Shown here: positions 37,066-47,275 of the stretch, piece by piece
Position numbering within the stretch: the first letter of the stretch is position 1
Layout: each line of letters starts with the position of its first letter
DNA from: Doris montereyensis
Lineage: Eukaryota > Mollusca > Gastropoda > Nudibranchia > Dorididae
DNA length: 64,000 bases
Assembly: GCA_037039925.1 (NCBI GenBank)
Contig: JAXRKP010001063.1
Location: forward strand, 1 to 64,000
Direction: 5' to 3'
Program-made: the position numbers and the translations under genes
The notes under the pieces: model-generated
What the model saw: the letters and a program-made list of their open reading frames with translations, nothing else
The model's database searches: none
Told to the model about the DNA's origin: nothing

Positions 37066-37184
37066 CCTGCAAGTTTGTAGTATTTTTTCGCAATGTCCAG
37101 CGGTTGTCAGTGCCTGAAAAGAAAAAGAAAAAACATCAGATTAAATTGTTTCACCTTAAAATAAGTTAAAAAAGGGTTTCGATC
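37066..37184. other. P-like element 5' flank
   Basis: Between the THAP start codon and the TTAA at 37185, where a piggyBac 5' end starts. The P-element terminal repeat was not found. Confidence 0.3.
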
Positions 37185-37560
37185 TTAACTCAATCACTCA
37201 ATCCCACCTACAGCACCCGTAGTCGCCCGTTCGCTAGAGCCGTGCGCCTACCTAGATCGCCCATAGTCGCCCGGTGACGTAGCACTTTCGCTTTCGTTAT
37301 TTCAAACCTTTATAAATACCGGAAATCTCGTTCAATTATAATTTCACGAGACCTCCGTTGTAGGTGCCATATCCGGGTATTTTTAGGGCTTTTCCTTTCG
37401 TTTCTACGTTGCTTCATTGCGAAGCTATCCTCGCTTGAATTTAGACGCAATTTTTCTACCAAAATCGACCTCGCGCTTTACAATGGACGACCTGTTGAAT
37501 TTGTTCCGTAATGTGACGGATGATGGAGACCTACACGGTCACGATTATAATCCTTTAACT
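37185..37560 (+). pseudogene. piggyBac 5' end: leader and N-terminus
   Basis: Starts at TTAA (37185-37188). The leader up to 37482 is an inverted near-copy of 15233-15535. Start codon 37483 gives MDDLLNLFRNVTDDGDLHGH then DYNPLT, interrupted at 37561 by another TTAACCC terminus. The start is chosen from conservation with the copies at 12527 and 15232. Confidence 0.7.
37283..37303 (-). promoter_or_regulatory. GAAA-repeat motif in piggyBac leader
   Basis: Reverse strand reads GAAATAACGAAAGCGAAAGTG, with GAAA cores at two-base spacing, 180-200 bp upstream of the start at 37483. Confidence 0.3.
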
Positions 37561-39604
37561 TTAACCCATTGCTGCCTATTGCGACCCAATGCGACGGCAA
37601 AAAAATGCACTAAGTAAGAATAATAAGATATGCCTATTGCGACCGAATGCGGGCGTAATCATACACTTCATACAGTGTAGTAGTAGAATCGCGTAAAGTA
37701 TCGTACTCATCTATTTACCAGCAGTTTGAAATCGCTCTTCAGAGGGAGAAAGCTAAGCTTTATTTTGGTATGCAGTACATTGCATTCGATCAACTGGTTC
37801 ACGAGTTACGATTTTTTAAAGTTTACTTGATCTGTTTCACAAATCTAGCTTCGATTTTACAACCTTTGAGCACGATGGCGTTTCAAATACTAGAAAACTG
37901 GCTTACACTATAGATCTTCAGGCCGACACTGGAAAAGAAGGAAATAGGCCTAGGCCTAATGTATTGTAACGTTAGGTCTACATCTAGATCTAGACGATCT
38001 AGAAAATGATAACGAATCTGACATAGACATTACGCCCAACTTGTTTGACTTGGCTGACGATGAGATTGGTGATGACAATGAGGTGGGAATGAAAACACAG
38101 ACTGGTCTGATGAAGTAACTAACATTACTGTGGATGATTTTAGTGAATATTCACTATTCAGGGCCTGTCTATGATCTTCCAGAAGATGCATCTCCCTTGA
38201 CTATTTCAAACTTTTCTTTAGTGACGATATAATGGAAAATATGGTCACCCAGACCAATCTCTATGCTGAACAAAAGCAAGAAGCCAATGGGGCGAGGGAT
38301 CCATATTGGAAACCTTGCACTTTGGAAGACATCAAGAGGTACCTCTACATAAATATTATGTTTGGGTATCACAAAATGCCAGAATTACGGATGTATTGGT
38401 CAGAAGACAAGACTCTACGCGTGGAAGCAATCGCTGATTGATTGTGGATTGGGCCGTCAACGGTATCAAAAGATACATCACAATATTTTCACCTCAACGA
38501 TTCCACGAATCTACGTCAGCGTGGGGAATGATCCCCTTTTCGAAGTACGTCCCATCATCGATGCTATCCGTGCCAAGTGTTCATCCCTATACTTACCTGA
38601 GAGGGAAATCAGCGTTGATGAGGCCATGATTGGCTATACCGGCGACTACACTTCAAACAGTTCATACGGAACAAGCCGAGCCCCTAGGGAATAAAGATTT
38701 GGTGTGCTGCGGAAGCTAAAAGTGGCTACCTCTTGAATTTTCTTTTCTACACTGGAAAGGACAATGATCCAATGCCTGGTGGTGTGGGACATCATGTCGT
38801 GCTAAATGTGGCATTCCAATACCTGGATAAAAAATCACAGTCTCTACTTCGACAACTATTTCTCCTCCGTTAGGCTCAGCGATGATCTCATGGCTCATCA
38901 CACATACAGCTGTGCCACAACTAGGCCAAACAGAAACGGCTGGCCATTCAAAAATGCCCAAAACAAAAGCGCGGCGATGTGCGGATGAAACAATGGGGGA
39001 ATCTCGTCGCCACCCAGTGGACAGATAAGAGGCAGGTCAACCTACTGTCCACCAACGTTGATCCAGTCATGACAACGGTCAATCGACGTACCAAGGATGG
39101 TGTGATTGAGCAAGCTATTCCACAACCTGTGCTCACAGTCACATACAACAACTTCATGGGTGGGGTAGACCTTGCAGATCAGCACAGATCATATTACCGG
39201 ATCGGCCGTGCCGTAAAGAAATGGTGGCGGTATGTTGTGTGGTTCACTATGCAGATCAGCATGGGCAACGCTTCTGTGAGCTGGAAACATTCTCTCTTCA
39301 GACTTAGTGTTGCTCAGGACTTGTTGAAATCCTGCGGTACCAAAAATACTTCAACTAATGGGACTCAACCTGCAGTCAGGGCCCTGGCCGCTCCACCATC
39401 CAGTCATCATCTGGACAAGTTCCCAGGCCGTCACAGACGGTGCTTTCAATGTGCACAGGATAAGAGGAAAACTGCAGCGGTCGCACTCCAGAAACTATAT
39501 ATGGTTGTTTTGTCTGTAATGTGCATTTGTGCAAAGGGCATTGCTATGCCAAATTCCATGATGAGCTGGCACAATAAAGAAATAATAGAGGCAAAATTGC
39601 CTTG
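37561..39604 (+). pseudogene. piggyBac-like transposase
   Basis: TTAACCCATTGCTGCCTA at 37561 is a piggyBac terminus. Acidic coding (LENDNESDIDITPNLFDLAD) starts near 37990. The core follows: MVTQTNLYAEQKQEANGARD, LYINIMFGYHKMPELRMYW, ISVDEAMIGYTG (first catalytic Asp), NHSLYFDNYFSSVRLSDDL, then from 38979 QWTDKRQVNLLSTN, GGVDLADQHRSYYRIG (Asp present) and KWWRYVVWF. It ends with RRCFQCAQDKRK and a stop at 39603-39605. About five frameshifts or stops disable it. 38979-39605 is a clean 208-codon frame. Whether 37185-37560 and this part were one gene interrupted at 37561, or two elements, is unresolved. Confidence 0.85.
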
Positions 39605-39838
39605 ATTTCGGTGGAAAAATCAAAATTTCTGACTTCAGAATTTTTTTTACCTACTTATTATTCATCTGGGAAATTGAGATGGTGTGTTTATGAAAGTACA
39701 ATCATTTTGTGATTTTTTGGTACATTTTCAGAGCTTTTGGAGCTGATTATCATATTTTAAATGCCATTTTACTTTTTTAGTTCGAAAAAATTTGGAGTTA
39801 TGCCCCTTTGCTTAGGCACATACACTGTTACTACACTC
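39605..39838. other. piggyBac 3' flank
   Basis: Contains GGAGTTATGCCCCTTTGCTTAGG-like sequence near 39792, similar to the flank of the 10-kb piggyBac. The terminal TTAA is lost at the junction with the long repeat. Confidence 0.4.
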
Positions 39839-40265
39839 TAAATAGGTCAACTTTCCGCGAAGTTTAAAGCTATTTATAGATATTGGAGAAATTGATAGCA
39901 CAGGAAAGCTCATTCAAAGGCTAATTTAACACACTTCATTGCAAAGCGATAGGTAAGTTCAACGATCGCGCGAGGCAATTGGAGAAACACATGAATTTAT
40001 AGTGTGTGCCAGCCGTTTTTGAGCGATGAAAATCGACGATGTACACCGTTAAGTTAGCTATTTTTGAAGAGCTTTATCTCTTTTACTACTAATATACTAT
40101 AGTAAAACCGCTAGATCTTGTTACAAGCAGATCTTAAAGTATAACCTAGTAGTTTTTTGTGTAGGTTGAGTTTGATTTAAAAGAGAGATAGAAGGATTAA
40201 GACGACCTTATTTTCGGTCGATGACGGCAAATTCGCCCGCTGCTAAGCGGTAGTCTGGGATAACT
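39839..40265 (-). repeat. Solo arm of the long terminal repeat
   Basis: Same orientation as 23195-23690 and 43010-43458, ending GTAGTCTGGGATAACT. No matching left arm is present. Confidence 0.75.
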
Positions 40266-40620
40266 ATTACTAGGTACTCCAAACCCAAATTGAATTAATC
40301 AGAAAAAGATTATCCAATGTAGATATCCTGAAAGAGTTTTTTATTCTGATTTAAATGATACCAAAATCAACATGATGGGTTTATTTTCACGGAAGTTATG
40401 CCCTTTTGAATTTCGCGCAAAATGGGTCAAAATATGGTCTGGCGATTTACGACTCAAAAGGCCATTTTCAGACCGCTATTGTATAATAACAAATTAAGCT
40501 AACCCCTTGAGAACCACTAAAGTAAGAGATAATGTTGCTGACAGTCAGTGACAGTAGGTCCAATTTTTTTCAGGATGCCTGAAAGTATACTTTTTAAGTT
40601 ATACTAGATTTATATACTCG
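40266..40620. other. No gene seen
   Basis: Starts with TAGGTACTCCAAACCC, shared with 15565. Contains GGAAGTTATGCCC near 40388, related to piggyBac 3' flanks. Nothing coding. Confidence 0.4.
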
Positions 40621-40735
40621 AATACAGTGTCCTCTTCCGGTTATCATGTCCAAAAATGACTATGATTGGTTGAATCAACGCGTCGCGCCATCTATGAAAG
40701 CAAATGTTGTGCCTTCCCTTTACGCCCGTTCTCGA

Positions 40736-40767
40736 GATTTCAGTACTTTCACTTTCACTTTGAAACT
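40736..40767 (+). promoter_or_regulatory. GAAA-repeat motif upstream of the 40.86-kb gene
   Basis: Reads as its inverse CAGTACTTTCACTTTCACTT then TGAAAC, about 100 bp upstream of the start at 40861. Same motif as at 23034 and 42818. Confidence 0.35.
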
Positions 40768-40860
40768 GACTGCCTAGCGATCAGCACCAGAACAACACCA
40801 CTCTCCCGCTCTACTTCATTCCGATTTTAGATCTAGATAAACTTCTTTTCTCATTCAAAA

Positions 40861-41254
40861 ATGGATATGGATCTTCTTGAAATGTGTGGTAAGTATTTCC
40901 TCTATTTTCTTTTAAATATTAAGATACATAATATGACCCACTTGTTGCTTCGATTGTTGACAAATTTGACTGGAGAACGATTGTTTGGTGATTTGGAATT
41001 AGACTATGACATGCATGAGCGTAGAAGAGCTAATTTACACTTAAGGTCCACTATCAGTATGTGGAAGCATAATAAGACTGTACATTGGTTTTGTAGTTTG
41101 CGTGAAAAAGAGCAAAATACAATTTTAGTGGCAGCCAAAAGAATTCAGAAAATTTAGTGTTACTACTGTTACAAAGTAAACATTGTGAAGCCCAGGTTCG
41201 TGAGAAAGTAAAACACAAAATGCAGGAGAATAAGAGAAAGATGAAACCAAAGTA
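40861..41254 (+). CDS. Unnamed mobile gene family: first exon plus C-terminal domain
   Basis: The frame 40861-41157 is open. The first 28 nt (MDMDLLEMC + G) end in a strong donor G|GTAAGTATT at 40889, so exon 1 probably splices there and the read-through to MTHLLLRLLTNLTGERLFG is either intron-spanning coincidence or a fusion made by internal deletion. The downstream part has DYDMHERRRANLHLRSTI, MWKHNKTVHWFCSLREKEQN and (frameshifted after 41150) the basic tail VREKVKHKMQENKRK. I take this as the C-terminal domain of the uncharacterised invertebrate repeat family also seen at 16-19 kb. It is nearly identical to the inverted copy 42346-42723. Confidence 0.5.
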
Positions 41255-41860
41255 ATTTCCCAATAGGGACCACTACGAGACAATAGCTCGACGCAATATT
41301 ACACCGTTATTAGATCTCAGATCGAAAAAAATATTTTTTGTTGTTGATTGTCTCATGGTATTCTCACTCTCATTTAGAGTTACCCTATGATTTTTTTCGT
41401 GTCTTTTACAGAATATATGGTGGTAGGAATACGTTTCTTTCATGAATCCAAAAAACGGCGCTTCTACGCATTTTTCAACTGTTTTTTCAGCTCTTAATGT
41501 GTGTTCATTTGGTATCAATTTGTTCCATAATAACGAAAATCTGAAACCTCCCTCACGTGATCACTGCAAAGATAAAATATTTAGGACTCGCCAAATTTTC
41601 TTTGAACAATTCTCTTCCACATGGAATTAAAGAAAACAGAATAAAAGGTCGTTGTCTAAATTTAATAAAAGAGGAAATGTGGTCTGTCTGGATTGCTGAC
41701 GTTCACACCCAAAATATTTAAAACACACAAATTTTCAATATTATGTTTTTCATATCTGCGATGTCAAAGTCGTGATTCATCAATTAGACGGAACATTAGT
41801 GAAGAGTTCAAGTTATCATTGGGTCGACCTGCCATATTGTAATTGTGAGACTCGATATCT
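41255..41860. other. No gene seen; spacer between inverted copies
   Basis: AT-rich sequence without recognisable coding or repeats; it separates the two inverted gene copies. Confidence 0.4.
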
Positions 41861-42349
41861 AAATTTAATATATTACTATTCTTTCTATGTATCCGGCCGT
41901 CGTCGTCCTGGGATATACCATACCCAAAGCTGCCATATCGTCTGCAACAACTGATCTCACAGGTTTCAGCTGAGTTTCACAACACAAAATAAAGGCAGGC
42001 GACAAACAGTTGACCTATTAGCTCTTACTCTTATAATTATTATTTAATGTTTTCTTTTTAGAGACACAAGTACTAAGTAGGCAAAGTTTCATTGATTTTA
42101 TCTTACCATTTAACATTTTTATAATGAAAAACACTGATTTTTGTCAAAATATTTTCTGAGCGTAGTTATTAATTTTTTGCCGCAACTCTGTATTTAGTTC
42201 CTATTATGATTAAACCCACAGAATTGTATTTCTTGACCCTCAAAGCATAAGTATAAGTATGCAAAGTTTCATTGATGTATCTTTGCGTTTAAGATTTTTA
42301 TGATGAAAAACCTGATTTTTGTCAAAATATTTTCCCAAGCGTAAATTAC
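41861..42349. repeat. Copy of 20530-21100 (RPW exon plus start of the 180-bp tandem repeat)
   Basis: Shares CTGGGATATACCATACCC, GCTGCCATATCGTCTGCAAC and the GCAAAGTTTCATTG units with the 20.5-21.4 kb region. The tandem array is shorter here. Confidence 0.7.
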
Positions 42350-42723
42350 ATCTTTCTCTTATTCTCCTGCATTTTGTGTTTTACTTTCTCACGAACCTGG
42401 GCTTCACAATGTTTACTTTGTAACACTAAATTTTCTGAATTCTTTTTGGCTGCCACTAAAATTGTATTTTGCTCTTTTTCACGCAAACTACAAAACCAAT
42501 GTACAGTCTTATTATGCTTCCACATATTGATAGTGGACCTTAAGTGTAAATTAGCTCTTCTACGCTTATGCATGTCATAGTCTAATTCCAAATCACCAAA
42601 CAATCGTTCTCCAGTCAAATTTGTCAACAATCGAAGCAACAAGTGGGTCATATTATGTATCTTAATATTTAAAAGAAAATAGAGGAAATACTTACCACAC
42701 ATTTCAAGAAGATCCATGTCCAT
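42346..42723 (-). CDS. Unnamed mobile gene family: first exon plus C-terminal domain, best copy
   Basis: A 125-codon open frame on the reverse strand: MDMDLLEMC, LTNLTGERLFGDLELDYDMH, MWKHNKTVHWFCSLREKEQN, then VLQSKHCEAQVREKVKHKMQ and NKRKM*. Lys-rich and helical at the end; one Cys pair; no signal peptide or membrane segment. As in the sister copy, G|GTAAGT follows codon 9, so the true product may be spliced. The related genomic copy at 22.6 kb continues (one base shifted) into VSKKDLKDR, which suggests the M* end is a truncation and the natural protein is longer. Function unknown; a DNA-binding role for the basic tail is only a guess. Confidence 0.5.
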   Translation of the reverse strand: MDMDLLEMCGKYFLYFLLNIKIHNMTHLLLRLLTNLTGERLFGDLELDYDMHKRRRANLHLRSTINMWKHNKTVHWFCSLREKEQNTILVAAKKNSENLVLQSKHCEAQVREKVKHKMQENKRKM

Positions 42724-42817
42724 TTTTGAATGAGAAAAGAAGTTTATCTAGATCTAAAATCGGAATGAAGTAGAGCGGGAGAGTGGTGTTGTTCTGGTGC
42801 TGATCGCTAGGCAGTCA

Positions 42818-42847
42818 GTTTCAAAGTGAAAGTGAAAGTACTGAAAT
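42818..42847 (-). promoter_or_regulatory. GAAA-repeat motif upstream of the 42.7-kb gene
   Basis: GTTTCAAAGTGAAAGTGAAA followed by GTACTGAAA, about 100 bp upstream of the start at 42723, as in the other two copies. Confidence 0.35.
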
Positions 42848-43009
42848 TAGTGAAATCTCGAGAACAGGCGTAAAGGGAAGGCACTACATTTGCTTTCATA
42901 GATGGCGCGACGCGTTGATTCAACCAATCATAGTCATTTTTGGACATGATAACCGGAAGAGGACACTGTATTCGAGTATATAATTCTCTTAGTCATTTTC
43001 AATCGGCAA

Positions 43010-43458
43010 AGATCGGATTTTCCCGATTCTAAATAGGTCAACTTTCCGCGAAGTTTAAAGCTATTTATAGATATCGGAGCTTGGAGAAAATTGATAGCAC
43101 AGGAAAGCTCATTCAAAGGCTAATTTACACACTTCATTGCAAAGCGATAGGTAAGTTCAACGCATCGCGCGAGGCAATTGGAGAAACATGAATTTATAGT
43201 GTGTGCCAGCCGTTTTTGAGCGATGAAAATCGGCGATACACCGGTAAGTTAGCTATTTTTGAAGAGCTATATCTCTTTTACTACTAATATACTAGTAAAA
43301 CCGCTTAGATCTTCGTACAGAGCAGATCTTTAAGTATAACCTAGTAGTTTTTTGTGTAGGTTGAGTTTGATTTAAAAAGAGATAGAAGGATTAAGACGAC
43401 CTTATTTTCGGTCGATGACGGCAAATTCGCCCGCTGCTAAGCGTAGTCTGGGATAACT
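43010..43458 (-). repeat. Long terminal repeat arm, right side of the 42-kb copy
   Basis: Matches 23195-23690 with small indels; ends TAGTCTGGGATAACT. The coding copy at 42346-42723 sits just inside it, as in the 22.6-23.7 kb locus. Confidence 0.75.
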
Positions 43459-43621
43459 AGTATCATCAATATACTTAAAAACAATTTATTACTATATTAC
43501 AACATCATTGATACTACTCTATTTTTCTCAATCTTTAGGATATCAAAGTTTAACTTGCAAAAAAATAATATTTTCTACATTCTCATGATATCTCTATTAA
43601 TGCAATAAACATATTCCACAG

Positions 43622-45344
43622 GACCTGGTAAAGCTATTCGGAAAACAGGCCTGCCTATACATGAGTGTGGATGATAAAGCTCGTGTCCCCATTGGCCTCA
43701 CGGCGGCTAACAAACAGTCTCCTCTAATGATGCATGTTGACTATAAAGTCCGACTTCAGATCACGACTTTGTCAAAGGCTCTGGACACAAGCTAATTCCC
43801 TCAGTCTATGCCATATGTGAGATAACTGAGGATGGCACTGTCAGCCACAAGGTCCTATGACCATCAGGATCGATCTGGCAAACACGATGGATCTTCAGCC
43901 CAGAGCCACAACAAAGACTTTGAAAGAATCATGGATGCAAATCCAGAATATCAAGCCCATCTTGTTGATGAGTGTCGATGGTGGACCTGATGAGAATCCA
44001 AGATTTCCTAAAAACTCTGGCGTATGCAATTGCCAAGTTTAAAAGTATTCCTTGATTTCCTTGTCATGTCAACATGCCTGGGAATTCCGCTTTCAACTTT
44101 GTTGAAAGGCGCATGGCCCCGCTTTCAAGAGCTGGCTGGAGTGGTACTGCCTCACGACCATTATGGAAGTCACCTGGACGCTGGAGGAAAGACTGTGGAT
44201 CCTAACCTAGAGCGACTCAACTTTCAGCATGCCGGGGAAACACTAGCAGAGGTCATATTTGTAAATTAAATCATTACTTTGCATCTTACTTATGTCTTAA
44301 ATTATTATTAATTTGAATAAATGTATACTTTTAGTTGTAACATGCATCTAAATTAAAACTTGAAAGAAAGTATATATTTTTTTGATTTTTCAAAATGAAT
44401 GAAACACCATTATATAGATAAAGCATCACTTTCTTTAATAATGTTAGCCTATGTATAATTTCTTATGCATTACTTTCTCAGATCTGGTCAGCCTGCACCA
44501 TCGCAGATTTTCCTGTCAATGCTGAGTATGTTGCGCCTCCGCCCACCAAAGGAGAAGAGGATGAGGAGCTTGGTATTGACTACCACTGGGCAGCGCAGCA
44601 TGTAAGGCATGGACAGTACTGCCTTATGATTGCCAAGTATGTTTAAATTACATTCTGACTAAGACATGTATTGCAAAATTTGCATTTTTATGTTTATGTA
44701 TTGAAAATCTTTTAAGTCTGAAAACCCAGACATTGCAAACACACTATATGGATAAATAAATATGTAATATTAATATAGTTTGTAATAATATGAAATATTG
44801 TTGCTTTTTCTTAGATGCGGCAACACAAACTGCTGCCATCCCTGGCTGACAAACTGGCCTGAGGTGATACCAGGCATGTTCGTGCCTCCTCCCAAGCAGG
44901 TTGTGAGGGAGCATCTGGGCCAAGCAGAATCTCACCGCCATCAGCAGAGCCAAATAGAAGTGCCAGGTGGATGAACTTGACAGAAAACCTTGCCCTGACC
45001 ACCTTGAAGGTTCCAGGTGAAATTATAGTTGTTGTATTACTTACATTTTTTTATTTACATATTTGATGATTTTTAAAGTGCTTGAATATTCTCATTCTAG
45101 GTGCTTTTTGGTGCATGATCATGATGTACATACATCTTTTTATGACTCTTATAAACTAGAAAGTATTTTAAAAAATGTTTTTTATTCATCAGGTTATGAG
45201 GACACTGCCATGCCATTTGATGCCTTTTGCCTATCGCTAGTGAAGAAGGGGACACTGGCGAGGAGATGCTGCAGTACATACTTTCCCAGTATTGCAGCAA
45301 AGAACCGCCACCAAGCTGTACATTCTGCTGCTGAGGAAGTGTGA
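43622..45344 (+). pseudogene. Four-exon DDE-like gene of an uncharacterised family
   Basis: Exons 43622-44251, 44482-44636, 44815-45016 and 45193-45344, with donors GAG|GTCATA, AA|GTATGT, CAG|GTGAAA and acceptors CTCAG, TTCTTAG, CATCAG. Spliced reading gives YMSVDDKARVPIGLTAANKQ, SVDGGPDENPRF, FNFVERRMAPLS and AGVVLPHDHYGSHLD, then AAQHVRHGQYCLMIAKCGN with Cys residues, and near the end GTLARRCCSTYFPS. The Asp in VDD, the Asp in VDGGPDENP and the Glu in ERRMAP could be a DDE-type triad. I recall this motif set from multi-copy unannotated proteins in molluscs and other invertebrates. The 5' part is missing (cut by the terminal repeat at 43458) and exons 1 and 3 carry frameshifts. Confidence 0.6.
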
Positions 45345-45389
45345 GAGGGGGGGGGGCTGAAAATCCCCCAAAAAGTGTGATATTCATAT

Positions 45390-46415
45390 TTGAACAGCCC
45401 CTAACCAAAAACAGAACCACCTCTATATGTCACTGTAGCTTTCACATAAATTTCATCAATGATTAAAATAGTTCCTATTTCTTTCATCCATACTGGAAAA
45501 AACTGATAAAAACATGTTGTCATCACTAGTGTTCTTGGCATTGGAGGTAATCTACTTTAAGTGTTTAAGGTACTTATTGATGGAAGCTGTAATGATTCCT
45601 CAGTTGAAGATACAAACTTCTTGATTGGTTCAACCATGTAAAGGCAAGAAGATAACTGTGAGTGTAAACACGATTGTTTTTGGGGGCATTTAATAATGAA
45701 ATGTTGCGGTTGATGAAGTTAAACTTTGTCGTTTTCACAATCATGAGCAGTTGAAACAAGCCTAACATTTAACAATTTCATCAAATTGACTCCACGTCTG
45801 CACTGTTTTGAGGAAATTATGGTAAACACGAAGAACATTTTTATAGGCTTCGTATCGCAAAGTAAAATGTTCACAATCCTCATCCATGGAAAAATAAACA
45901 CAGAAGTCAGGCACTGGCCCAGTCCAACCTTCACTGAAAAACACATAAGTGTTAGTATAAAAGAAGTAACAAAGCCTTTTTTGGCAAGCCGCTCTTGAAA
46001 CAATTTGTCAAGATTGTCTGCACACAATGAATCACGTCTCAGAAATTCAATTATTTCATCAATGTCAACAGTTCTGGATTCCACAGTTGATTTCTTTGTA
46101 CCCTGTGGAGTCGTGCTGCTCACTGGAGTGGGGGGTGCACGAGGGCGGAATGTTGAGAAAAACTGTTAGTGGAATTGCAGGTACTTCAAACCGACTTCCA
46201 GGAGGCCGAAGTATGGGGACATCAACTGGCCAGTGAATTGTACATACGCCCATGTTACCAGTGATATTTTCAATGGCAAGTTTATTGGGAAGGCAAGCTA
46301 ACCATTCACAGCATTTTTCATTGTCATTTGGAAAACCATAAATGGCAAATTTCTCTTTGGATTGGTTAGTTCTGTAACCAGTAGTGCAACCTACTACACA
46401 ACACTTCCTACCCAT
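45390..46415 (-). pseudogene. Second P-like (THAP) transposase, N-terminal half
   Basis: Start at 46415: MGRKCCVVGCTTGYRTNQSK, FAIYGFPNDNEKCCEWLACL and VCTIHWPVD, a THAP domain. Then a Ser/Pro linker, VDIDEIIEFLRRDSLCADNL and KLFQERL (46.0-46.1 kb), FFVFTIISSKQCRRGVNLM-like sequence, and LNQSRSLYLQLRNHYS (45.6 kb). Near 45470-45390 the frame gives LIIDEIYVKATVTYRGG, the RNase H start motif also seen in the 33-kb copy. Everything beyond this is missing. Not the same subfamily as the 31-37 kb copy (domain sequences differ clearly). Several frameshifts. Confidence 0.8.
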
Positions 46416-46609
46416 TTTAATAGGAGCAACAGCCTATTAAAGTCTAATTTGGATTAACTCTAGATAACTGGGAATAAAGAAAAGAGCGATTTCATGATTT
46501 GACTTGAAATTAAATGATGCTTGCAGCTACTGCTGGATCTAGATCTATTTCACTCTAAATCTGATACTTTTAATTAATTTGATTTTGTGATTCACATAAA
46601 AAAAAAACT

Positions 46610-46705
46610 AAATATTAGGCCTACATACTGTATCGATCTAATCTAGATTCTAGATCTAGAGATCTAGATTATCTCTATCTAGATCTAGATTAGATATAGA
46701 TCTAT
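46610..46705. repeat. Degenerate (CTAGAT)n tract
   Basis: Many overlapping CTAGAT/ATCTAG hexamers, the densest block of a hexamer type scattered throughout the window. Confidence 0.75.
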
Positions 46706-46971
46706 ATAAGGTCTCGTTCGTAAAAATAAATTACTCTGTTCACTGTCAAAGTCTAGATTCTAGATTTTAGATAAACCCTAGAATTCTATAATAAGAACTA
46801 AAGCTTTGAATTAGAGCAGAATGTAGATCTAGATCTTGATCTAATCCAGAAAAATAACACAACAAACTTCAAATCACAGCACAGCACATGATTGCAGCAA
46901 ATAGAAATCCGTCGTGAAATACGCAGAGAAAACAAGAAAATTAGAAAAGGCCAACTCTAGTCTATTCTATC

Positions 46972-46990
46972 ATCACTTTCGACTTTCGAA
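46972..46990 (-). promoter_or_regulatory. GAAA motif pair upstream of the P-like gene
   Basis: Reverse strand reads CGAAAGTCGAAAGTGATG, about 560 bp upstream of the start at 46415. Spacing is three bases rather than two, so it is weaker than the other GAAA arrays. Confidence 0.2.
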
Positions 46991-47212
46991 TTGGGTGTCC
47001 GGAAGTAGCATTTAACTACTAGAACGATACTCGGAAAGCAGTATTGATATTCATCGCCTCCACGTAAAAACCACTATAACCGAGAGGCAGAAGGTATCGA
47101 ATATTTTTTTTGATGTATCGTCTTGTTGACATCATTCCCATGCACAGTCTGTCGCTTCACGTCTTGTCAGTCACGTGTAAATCGAGATGAGACCATAGGA
47201 GTTAATATTAAT

Positions 47213-47275
47213 AGGACCAAAACATTTGTTGACCTAATTTCGGGTGACTGGCCTATAGTAAGCACGCCCCGCTTG
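47213..47275. repeat. Dispersed repeat shared with 23875-23986
   Basis: ACCAAAACATTTGTTGACC, CTGGCCTATAGTAAGCACGC and a CTTGAGGTCGA end correspond to the 23.9-kb copy. Confidence 0.6.

Larger units (their letters stand above)
46416..47212. other. 5' flank of the P-like gene; CTAGAT-rich
   Basis: 46610-46705 is dense in TCTAGATCTAGA-type hexamers. A GAAA motif pair lies at 46972-46990 on the reverse strand. No coding signature. Confidence 0.5.
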
